Assembly (NCBI RefSeq): GCF_001889065.1
Contig: NZ_LWHB01000008.1
Span: 1-14,499, forward strand
Direction: 5' to 3'
Length of the DNA: 14,499 nt
Origin: Suttonella ornithocola
GTDB taxonomy: Bacteria > Pseudomonadota > Gammaproteobacteria > Cardiobacteriales > Cardiobacteriaceae
This document shows positions 1 to 6,611 of this stretch, piece after piece. The notes below the pieces were generated by a model, which was not told where the DNA came from, did not search any database, and saw nothing but the letters and a program-made list of their open reading frames with translations. Made by a program: the position numbers and the translations under genes. How positions within the stretch are numbered: position 1 is the stretch's first letter; each line of letters opens with the position of its first letter.

Positions 1-1265
1 CGGCTCTAGCTTGTTCTAGAGCCGCTCGTTATCCAACTGTACAAGCGACAGCAAATCAACCCATGATAAACACCATGAGTAATAGTCATCAATTTACTCC
101 TGGTTTAAAAGCAAATTGGACATTATATGATTTTGGTAAAATTAGTGCCGATATTAAACGCGGAGAAGTAGAAGAGCAATATTATGGCTATAAGCTCAAT
201 GAAAAATCAGATGAATGGGCTTATAAATTAGCTGGCTACTATCTAGAAGCACTCTATGCAAAAATGCAATTAGAAGCTGCAAAAGATAATTTAGCGCTAC
301 ATAACCATATTGTTTCTCAATTAAAAATTATCAATCAATACGATCCTGGTCGTCGCTCTGAGCTTACACAAGCAGAAGCACGATTGGTTAAAGTCCAAGA
401 ATCCATTGTTAGTTATGAAAGAACTTTAGGATTAAGCTTAAGAAAAATTGCTCGCTATGTTCAACCTGCTGTTGGCGCCGCTGAATTAACTGATCCTTTT
501 ACAAAACTTTCTGCTCAAGATTTACTTGAACAATATCCTCTCACAGATGAACGTTTGACTAAAAACAGCAGCTATCTTGCGCAAGAAAAAGAATTACAAC
601 GGAATCAAGCTAACTTAGAAATTGCTAAACGTGCACGCTATCCTAGTATTGATGTACAAGCGCAAGCCGATAGAAAGGACGCCGCTGTTTATCTCACCAT
701 GTCGATAGATGTTTTTGATCGTAAAAAAGCCCCTGCTATTACAGAACAACAATATCGAATTTCCGCAGCAAAAGCGCAGATGGATCAGCTAGTTGATAAC
801 TTAAAACAACAAGCTGAACTTGCAATTATTGATATGCAAAAAAATCGTGCACAAATTGATATTGCCGATAGACAAATTGCCGCTTTACAACAAGTTGTCG
901 TTGATTACGAAGATCAATTTAAAATTGCCACGCGAACTTTATTAAATGTTGTAGATGCTTATGGAGAACTTGCAGGTGCCAAAATGAGTAAGGTCTCTGC
1001 ACAATATCAACTAATGCTCGCTAAATTAGAATATTTATCTGCCGTAGGTGGACTTTCTCGCTGGGCACAAATGCCAGAGCTTTATCGTTCTAATACACAA
1101 AAATCTCCTACAGCCACTTTTTATCCTCCTGAACCTTTGATTTTAACATCATACGATGTAAGTAAAGAAACTGAAACTAAACAAAATTTTGTTAGTGTCG
1201 ATCAAAATGGCGATCTAATTATTATCCAACAACCGTCTGCTGCCTCAGCAGTAAAAAAACAATAA
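1..1265 (+). CDS. TolC/LapE-family outer-membrane channel of a type I secretion system (5' end outside window)
   Basis: This is the outer-membrane efflux protein that would form the exit duct for the ABC transporter and adaptor encoded directly downstream. The reading frame is open from base 3 to the stop at 1263-1265, giving about 420 visible residues. The residues before the first ATG (base 63) read SRAARYPTVQATA, the helix-to-strand junction typical of TolC proteins, so that ATG is internal; it also lacks a Shine-Dalgarno. The signal peptide and roughly the first 50 residues are therefore missing. The body shows two long amphipathic heptad-rich helical stretches separated by short strands, including LAKARYPSIDV-like wording (here IAKRARYPSIDVQAQ), the internal duplication of the family. 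The C-terminal ~60 residues are a polar periplasmic tail. The next gene starts 15 bases after the stop, so the three genes form one operon. Confidence 0.88.
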   Translation, partial: ALACSRAARYPTVQATANQPMINTMSNSHQFTPGLKANWTLYDFGKISADIKRGEVEEQYYGYKLNEKSDEWAYKLAGYYLEALYAKMQLEAAKDNLALHNHIVSQLKIINQYDPGRRSELTQAEARLVKVQESIVSYERTLGLSLRKIARYVQPAVGAAELTDPFTKLSAQDLLEQYPLTDERLTKNSSYLAQEKELQRNQANLEIAKRARYPSIDVQAQADRKDAAVYLTMSIDVFDRKKAPAITEQQYRISAAKAQMDQLVDNLKQQAELAIIDMQKNRAQIDIADRQIAALQQVVVDYEDQFKIATRTLLNVVDAYGELAGAKMSKVSAQYQLMLAKLEYLSAVGGLSRWAQMPELYRSNTQKSPTATFYPPEPLILTSYDVSKETETKQNFVSVDQNGDLIIIQQPSAASAVKKQ

Positions 1266-1280
1266 CGCAAGGGAAAGCAT

Positions 1281-3458
1281 ATGCAAGCACTGCTGGATCA
1301 CTTAAGTTTACTGACTAGAATATATGGAACTCCTGTTTCTGCAATCACCTTGGCAAGTCTAACACCGCGCGATGCGCACGGAGATTTTGACTATAAAGTT
1401 CTTTCTGAAGAATTAACACATCAAGGCTTTGATAATAAACTTCAAAAAACCCCTCTTAAAAGAATTCACAATCTCACTCTGCCTGCTGTCATTCTCTTGA
1501 AAAATGAGCAAGCGGCTATTTTAAAGCAAATCAATCTAAATGCTCAAACAGCACTTATCGAAGTTAATGAGGTCGGTCCGAGAGAAATTTCTTTATCTGA
1601 TTTGGAAGAGCAATATCTAGGCTATATTTGGCATGTGAAACCAAAAGCTCAGGCAGATACGCGCTCTGAACTACCTGAATATCACTTACCTAAAGGTTGG
1701 TTCTGGAAAGTCATTTGGCGTTTCCGTCGTTATTACTATCAAGTGATTATTACCACTTTTGTCATTAACTTTTTAGCACTTGTTAGTTCGTTATATGTAA
1801 TGAATGTTTATAATCGAGTAATTCCAAATAAAGCTTATGACACACTATGGGCATTAAGTATTGGAGTTGTTTTAGCCATTATTTTTGAATTTATTGCTAA
1901 ACTTATTCGTGGACACTTAACAGATATTGCAGGAAAAAAAGCTGATTTAATTATTTCTTCTGCTCTATTTAGACGTGTCTTACAGCTAAAAATGAAAGAT
2001 AAACCTATCTCATCAGGTTCTTATGCAAATAATTTACGTGATTTTGAATCTGTTCGGGATTTTATGACCTCAGCCAGTCTATTATCTTTCGTTGATTTAC
2101 CTTTCTTTTTCCTTTTCATCTTTGTGATGTTTACCATTGCAGGACCTTTGGCTTTTATTCCGTTATCTATTATGCCTTTGGTCGTCATTGTCGGATTGTT
2201 TGCACAAATTCCTTTGGCAAAATCTATCAATGAATCTATGCGTGAATCCTCTCAACGTCAAGGCTTAGCTGTTGAAGCCATTGAGGGGGTCGAAACCTTA
2301 AAAGCCAATAATGCTTTTAGTTGGGCGCAGAAAAAATGGGACCATTACACAGCAAAAACTGCTGCTTCTAGTATTAAAACCAAAGATTACAGCATGCTCG
2401 TCACTAGCTTTGCAACAGGAATGCAACAGCTTAATACGGTTGCATTAGTCTTAGTGGGAACTTATCTCATTCATGCACAAGTGCCTGAAAATAGAATTAG
2501 TATGGGAGCATTGATTGCTTGTGTGATTCTCTCTGGTCGCGCACTTGCCCCTATTGCCCAAATTGCAGGATTAGCGGTTCGTTTTCAACAAGCTAGAGTT
2601 GCTTTAAAAGGCGTTAATGGAATTGCAGAGCGTCCTATTGAGCGTCACCCAGATCGTCAATATATTATTCTTGACCATGTTCAAGGACGATATACCATAG
2701 AAAATTGTGATTTTGCTTATGGAAAAGATAGCCGAAAAGTTATTGATAATCTATCACTTAATATTAAAAGTGGCGAAAAAGTGGCTATTCTTGGTCGTAT
2801 TGGTAGCGGTAAGTCAACCTTATTAAAACTCATGTCAGGCTTATATGAACAAGAAAAAGGTATGATTGCGCTTGATGATGTTGATATTCGCCAAATTGAT
2901 CCTTATTTTCTTCGTCATAATGTCGCGCTACTCGGACAAGCGCCTAGATTATTCTTAGGCAGTTTGCGCGATAATATGGATATGGCACGTGCCGATGGCT
3001 TTTTTAGCGATGAAGTTTTAATTAATGCCCTAAGAAGATTCGGATTAGAGCGCATTGTGCAGAATCATCCCATGGGATTAGATATGCCAATCGGGGAAGA
3101 CGGCGCAGGCTTATCTGGCGGACAACGTCAAATCGTTGCGCTTGCACGTATGACTTTAAAATCCCCTTCTGTTGTTTTATTAGATGAACCAACGAATGGA
3201 TTAGATCAAAATACAGAGCAACAAGTTTTATCTGCCTTAAAAGATTGGATTGGTGATAAAACGATGATAGTTGTTACACACCGTCCTCAAATTTTAGCCT
3301 TAATTGATCGAATTATTGTGATGGAACAAGGAAAAATTGTCATGGACGGACCGAAAAAAGCCGTTTTAGAACGACTAAGTGGACAGCCTAGTTCTCAGTC
3401 ACATAAACCAACAGTTGCTTTACGACCTACACGTCCAACGCCCTCTGAAAATTTATAA
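1281..3458 (+). CDS. Type I secretion ABC transporter, permease-ATPase, LapB/LssB-like
   Basis: Inner-membrane exporter that powers secretion of a protein substrate, in this family usually a large RTX-type adhesin. Residues 1-120 form a C39-like peptidase domain with no cysteine at all, so it cannot cleave a leader and probably serves as a substrate-docking domain. Membrane segments lie at about 155-175, 189-207, 265-310 (two) and 370-430 (two). The ATPase domain has Walker A GRIGSGKST at 505-513, signature LSGGQRQ at 611-617, Walker B with catalytic glutamate VVLLDEP from 631, and the switch histidine H667. The length of 725 residues is normal for the LapB group. An AAGGGA ribosome site precedes the ATG, and the adaptor gene follows after 11 bases. 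The family call is firm; the adhesin substrate is inferred from the family, and none is encoded here. Confidence 0.93.
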   Translation: MQALLDHLSLLTRIYGTPVSAITLASLTPRDAHGDFDYKVLSEELTHQGFDNKLQKTPLKRIHNLTLPAVILLKNEQAAILKQINLNAQTALIEVNEVGPREISLSDLEEQYLGYIWHVKPKAQADTRSELPEYHLPKGWFWKVIWRFRRYYYQVIITTFVINFLALVSSLYVMNVYNRVIPNKAYDTLWALSIGVVLAIIFEFIAKLIRGHLTDIAGKKADLIISSALFRRVLQLKMKDKPISSGSYANNLRDFESVRDFMTSASLLSFVDLPFFFLFIFVMFTIAGPLAFIPLSIMPLVVIVGLFAQIPLAKSINESMRESSQRQGLAVEAIEGVETLKANNAFSWAQKKWDHYTAKTAASSIKTKDYSMLVTSFATGMQQLNTVALVLVGTYLIHAQVPENRISMGALIACVILSGRALAPIAQIAGLAVRFQQARVALKGVNGIAERPIERHPDRQYIILDHVQGRYTIENCDFAYGKDSRKVIDNLSLNIKSGEKVAILGRIGSGKSTLLKLMSGLYEQEKGMIALDDVDIRQIDPYFLRHNVALLGQAPRLFLGSLRDNMDMARADGFFSDEVLINALRRFGLERIVQNHPMGLDMPIGEDGAGLSGGQRQIVALARMTLKSPSVVLLDEPTNGLDQNTEQQVLSALKDWIGDKTMIVVTHRPQILALIDRIIVMEQGKIVMDGPKKAVLERLSGQPSSQSHKPTVALRPTRPTPSENL

Positions 3459-3469
3459 AGGTTGATATC

Positions 3470-4693
3470 ATGGCAAGAAAAGAACAACTTAGTAAAAGGG
3501 ACTTAAAATTAGTCAACGACCTTAATGCCGCTATGCAGGAAGAAAAGCATCGGGGAATGTGGTGGGGAGTCATTTTATTATTTACTTTAAGCCTTAGTTT
3601 TTTAATCTGGGCTTATAACAGTACATTAGAAGAAGTGACCGTAGGACAAGGTTCAATTATTCCTAGTTCACGCCAACAAGTCATACAGAGCTTAGATGGC
3701 GGGATATTAAAAACACTAAATGTTAAAGAAGGTGAAGAAGTCAAAAAAGGACAAGTTTTAGCAACCATCGATGATACAAGAAGCTCAGCAATTCTTGGTG
3801 AAAGTCGTGCCAAAATGATTAACTTAGAAGCGATGCTAGCACGCTATAAAGCGGAAGCATACGGAACACCGTTAGAATTTCCAGAAGGTGTTACACCAGA
3901 ACTTCGTAAACGTGAAGTAACTGCTTATAACGCCAAAAAGAAAGCACTAGATGAAAGTCTCAGCGGATTAAGACAATCTAAACGTATTTTGGACGAGCAA
4001 ATTCGTCGGACATCAGCAATGGTTAAACGAGGTGTTTCTTCAGAAATTGAACTTTTACGTATGCAACAACAATCTTCTGAACTTGCTTTAAAAATAGCTG
4101 AAACTGAAAACCATTATAAGACAGAGGCCAATGATAATCTGGTGCGTACCGCAGCAGAGCTAGCACAAGCTAAGGAAAATGTTGCAAGAAATGCAGACCC
4201 TGTAGCACGTTCTATCATTCGTGCCCCCGTAAATGGTATTGTCAATAATATTAAAATCAATACCGTTGGTGGTGTAATTAACGCTGGTGAACCCATCATG
4301 GAAATCGTTCCTATTGGTGATAAGCTATTAGTTCAAGCCTATATTCGTCCACAAGATGTCGCTTTTATTCGTCCGGGACAAGAAGCTGTAGTAAAAATCA
4401 GCGCCTATGATTATTCTATTTATGGCGGACTAGAAGGAAAAGTGATTTTAATTTCTCCTGATACGCTTTCAGACGAACGTCGCCATAGTCAGCTAAATCT
4501 TGATGCTAATCAATCATACTATCGTGTTTTGGTAGAAACGCATGGTAATCAACTCACCGATAAAAATGGAAAAGAATTACCAATTATTCCGGGAATGGTT
4601 GCAACAGTAGATATTAAAACAGGTACGAAAAGTGTATTTACTTACCTTGTCAAGCCAATTACTCGAATGAAGCAAGCTTTGCGTGAGCGCTAG
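3470..4693 (+). CDS. HlyD/LapC-family periplasmic adaptor of a type I secretion system
   Basis: Membrane-fusion protein that should bridge the upstream ABC exporter to the TolC-like channel. A short cytoplasmic N-terminus (1-29) is followed by one membrane anchor at about 30-49. Residues 55-100 carry the first half of the lipoyl/barrel region (VTVGQGSIIPSSRQQVIQSL and a following VKEGEEVKKGQVLATID stretch). Residues ~105-240 are a long charged helical hairpin. The second lipoyl half contains the family motif IRAPVNGIV at 250-258, followed by the beta-barrel and a hydrophobic C-terminal stretch. The length of 407 residues is typical. The ATG has an AAAGG site upstream. No strong terminator follows: only short AT-rich dyads are present at 4695-4710 and 4720-4735. 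Confidence 0.93.
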   Translation: MARKEQLSKRDLKLVNDLNAAMQEEKHRGMWWGVILLFTLSLSFLIWAYNSTLEEVTVGQGSIIPSSRQQVIQSLDGGILKTLNVKEGEEVKKGQVLATIDDTRSSAILGESRAKMINLEAMLARYKAEAYGTPLEFPEGVTPELRKREVTAYNAKKKALDESLSGLRQSKRILDEQIRRTSAMVKRGVSSEIELLRMQQQSSELALKIAETENHYKTEANDNLVRTAAELAQAKENVARNADPVARSIIRAPVNGIVNNIKINTVGGVINAGEPIMEIVPIGDKLLVQAYIRPQDVAFIRPGQEAVVKISAYDYSIYGGLEGKVILISPDTLSDERRHSQLNLDANQSYYRVLVETHGNQLTDKNGKELPIIPGMVATVDIKTGTKSVFTYLVKPITRMKQALRER

Positions 4694-4761
4694 TAATAAT
4701 CTAGGTTATTTATCATTTTGATATAAAAAAATATCATATCTCAAATAAGCTATTCATCCTT

Positions 4762-4767
4762 TATAAT
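4762..4767 (+). promoter_or_regulatory. Probable -10 box for the small HMA-like gene
   Basis: A perfect TATAAT lies 48 bases before the ATG of the small gene that follows. No good -35 hexamer is present at 16-19 bases upstream, so this is a -10 match only. Its position between the secretion operon and a gene with its own terminator suggests separate transcription. Confidence 0.35.
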
Positions 4768-4815
4768 ACGAAATAGTAGAGTAACTACTAATTTTTGCCA
4801 ACAAGGAGCTTACAT

Positions 4816-5022
4816 ATGGCACAAACACTTTTCAATGCTACAGGAATTACCGCAGACAATACCACTGCTCTTAAAGATGCAGGTTCAGCCATTTCAGGAG
4901 TCAAATGGGTAAATGTCATGCAAGATAAAATTGTTGTGACCCACGAAGATAATTTTGATGATTCGGCTTTTGTTTCTGCAATTAAAAATGCAGATGATAA
5001 CGTCAGTCTTAATAAAGCTTAA
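4816..5022 (+). CDS. Small HMA-like (ferredoxin-fold) protein lacking the metal-binding cysteines
   Basis: A 68-residue cytoplasmic protein without signal peptide or membrane segment. The start is the ATG with AAGGAG seven bases upstream; a TTG at 4795 opens the same frame but has no ribosome site. The order of segments matches the beta-alpha-beta-beta-alpha-beta layout of heavy-metal-associated domains: an initial strand, TGITADNTTAL at the loop and first helix, SGVKWVNVMQDKIVVTH as a strand pair, then an acidic second helix and a final short strand. In copper chaperones the loop reads MTCxxC; here it reads ITADNT, and the whole protein has no cysteine. The gene stands alone between a likely -10 box and a strong terminator. 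Function is unknown. The fold is inferred from pattern only, and metal binding through the usual site is unlikely. Confidence 0.7.
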   Translation: MAQTLFNATGITADNTTALKDAGSAISGVKWVNVMQDKIVVTHEDNFDDSAFVSAIKNADDNVSLNKA

Positions 5023-5035
5023 AAAATGTAAAATT

Positions 5036-5061
5036 AAAAAGCCGACATTAGTCGGCTTTTT
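5036..5061. terminator. Bidirectional rho-independent terminator
   Basis: A perfect 11-bp stem (AAAAAGCCGAC paired with GTCGGCTTTTT) surrounds an ATTA loop. It has a T-run on either strand and sits between the converging HMA-like gene and csbD, so it can end both transcripts. Confidence 0.93.
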
Positions 5062-5078
5062 AATTGATTAAAATATTT

Positions 5079-5270
5079 TTAAATATCAAAATCATCTGCA
5101 GCTTTTTCTGCTTCTTCTTTGGTAATACCATAACGCTCTTGAAGTTTACCAACGAGAACGTCTTTTTTACCGTCGATAACATCTAAATCATCATCAGTGA
5201 GTTCTCCCCACTTTTGTTTCACATGACCTTTAAATTGTGTCCATTTACCTTGGATTTCATCCCAATTCAT
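5079..5270 (-). CDS. CsbD/YjbJ-family small stress protein
   Basis: A 63-residue hydrophilic protein of the CsbD family, whose members are abundant general-stress proteins of uncertain molecular function. The opening MNWDEIQGKWTQFKGHVKQK and the GELTDDDLDVIDGK segment are the hallmark of the family, followed by a KLQERYGITKEEAEK helix. The start was placed at the ATG with AAGGAG seven bases ahead; an in-frame ATG 63 bases upstream gives a non-conserved extension without a ribosome site. The gene lies downstream of the metallophosphoesterase on the same strand after a 156-base gap and ends at the bidirectional terminator. A TATAAT on the minus strand at 5323-5328 could be its -10 box, but no -35 is evident. 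Confidence 0.93.
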   Translation of the reverse strand: MNWDEIQGKWTQFKGHVKQKWGELTDDDLDVIDGKKDVLVGKLQERYGITKEEAEKAADDFDI

Positions 5271-5426
5271 ATATTTTCTCCTTTTAAAACTGTATTGTAT
5301 AATCGATTTCTCGATATTGATGATTATAACCAATCAAATTTTAAAAGTATTTGCCAACTAATTAAAAACAAATTACCTTCAATTTATTTTTTATTTTATT
5401 GCTATTAGAAAATCTTGTATTAAAAC

Positions 5427-6479
5427 TTAATTGACATTGATAATAAAAATCTCAGCACGAGAACCTAATCGTAATGGAATACCCCAGAAACCATATCCAC
5501 TGGTAACAAAGAAATGACGATCATTGATATTTTTATAACCATAGTCTAATAAATAAACAAGTTTGGTAATAAAATTTGCAGGGAAAATTTGTCCTTTATG
5601 CGTATGCCCTGATACTTGAATATCAATCGGTAGATGAGATGCCTCTTCTATTTCTGTTGGTCGATGATCCATAACTAAAATGGGTAATTGTGTATTTTTT
5701 GGTATCAATTTTTCCAAAGGCGGTCGATGCTCCGCATGATCATCATCTCTGCCAATCACAATAAACTTTTTAGAGACTTCAACACTCTCATTTCTAAGTA
5801 ATTTAATTCCTGATAAGCGAATAGCATCTGCATTTTCTTTAGCATTGCCATAAAACTCATGATTACCTAGGGTCGCATAAACACCATGAGTTGCTTTCAA
5901 CTTACCAAGATGCGTAAACATATTTTTAGCCAGATAAGGTGCAGCGGTATCATTGATAATATCACCCGGTAATAAAATAATATCTGGTTTTTCTCTTTCA
6001 GCCAGTGCTGCTAATTTATCCAGTGCCTTTATGCCAACTTGTTTGCCTAAATGTAAATCACTGGCAACCATGACTTTAAAAGGGCTAACTGGCTTATCTA
6101 TATGAATGTTAAAATATCGCACAACGGGTGAATACGCATTAAACCATCCCCATAAAACTAATCCAAGAAATCCAACTGGTAATAAGATTCGTAAAGTTAC
6201 TTCTGCTTTATGTCCAAGTATCAACCATAAAATAGCTATCACTAAAGCGACTATTGTCCAAATCCACAATAATGCTAAGATACTTGCAAATACCGCTATA
6301 CTGCCATGATAAATACGCATCATTGCAATCACTAATAGTCCATTAGCTAATATAAATAATGTAAGAGTTTGCCATTTAAAGCTATTTAGCCCAAGTACCC
6401 AACGCAAACTATAAGTAACCCCCCATAAAAGTATTTGATAAAATAAAACAACTAATAAGATAAATATCCATCTTGGCAT
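5427..6479 (-). CDS. Membrane-anchored calcineurin-like metallophosphoesterase (YkuE/YaeI-like)
   Basis: A 350-residue protein with about four hydrophobic segments in residues 5-30, 38-55, 61-89 and 97-113, followed by a calcineurin-type phosphoesterase domain from about 130. The metal-binding motifs appear in order: D141-L-H143 in ASDLHLG, GD at 172-173, GNHE at 205-208, H272 in MDHRP, and GHTH at 291-294. All the expected two-metal ligands are present, so the enzyme should be active. Homologues such as YaeI and YkuE are linked to lipid or UDP-sugar-lipid pyrophosphate substrates, but the substrate here cannot be told. A GAGGAA site precedes the ATG. Which side of the membrane the catalytic domain faces is not clear from the sequence. 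Confidence 0.9.
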   Translation of the reverse strand: MPRWIFILLVVLFYQILLWGVTYSLRWVLGLNSFKWQTLTLFILANGLLVIAMMRIYHGSIAVFASILALLWIWTIVALVIAILWLILGHKAEVTLRILLPVGFLGLVLWGWFNAYSPVVRYFNIHIDKPVSPFKVMVASDLHLGKQVGIKALDKLAALAEREKPDIILLPGDIINDTAAPYLAKNMFTHLGKLKATHGVYATLGNHEFYGNAKENADAIRLSGIKLLRNESVEVSKKFIVIGRDDDHAEHRPPLEKLIPKNTQLPILVMDHRPTEIEEASHLPIDIQVSGHTHKGQIFPANFITKLVYLLDYGYKNINDRHFFVTSGYGFWGIPLRLGSRAEIFIINVN

Positions 6480-6526
6480 TACTTTTCCTCTTTTTGCCTT
6501 TGTCTCTCAGTTATAGCCAACTTCCC

Positions 6527-6602
6527 AAAAAATACATACAACGTTAACTCAATATCTACCTTGAAAACAGCATCCTATCTTCAAGTACTGTATGTATTTT
6601 TT
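6527..6602. repeat. Nested inverted repeat between kefC and the phosphoesterase gene
   Basis: AAAAAATACATACA at 6527-6540 is the exact reverse complement of TGTATGTATTTTTT at 6589-6602. The 48-base centre holds a second perfect dyad, CTTGAA at 6560-6565 and TTCAAG at 6580-6585. The outer arm begins 9-10 bases after the kefC stop on the minus strand and ends in a T-run, so the structure could end the kefC transcript. It is unusually AT-rich and long-looped for a standard rho-independent terminator. Confidence 0.7.
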
Positions 6603-6611
6603 AGAGTCCTG

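Noticed and set aside
63..65. ATG at 63 as the start of the TolC-like gene
   Set aside because: The frame stays open to base 3 and the upstream codons encode conserved TolC-like residues; there is no ribosome site, so the gene is simply cut by the window edge.
4720..4735. Terminator after the secretion operon
   Set aside because: GATAT/ATATC around an A-run is only a 5-bp AT-rich stem without a following T-run.
4795..4797. TTG start for the HMA-like protein
   Set aside because: It lies before the AAGGAG sequence and would place the ribosome site inside the coding region; the ATG at 4816 has ideal spacing.
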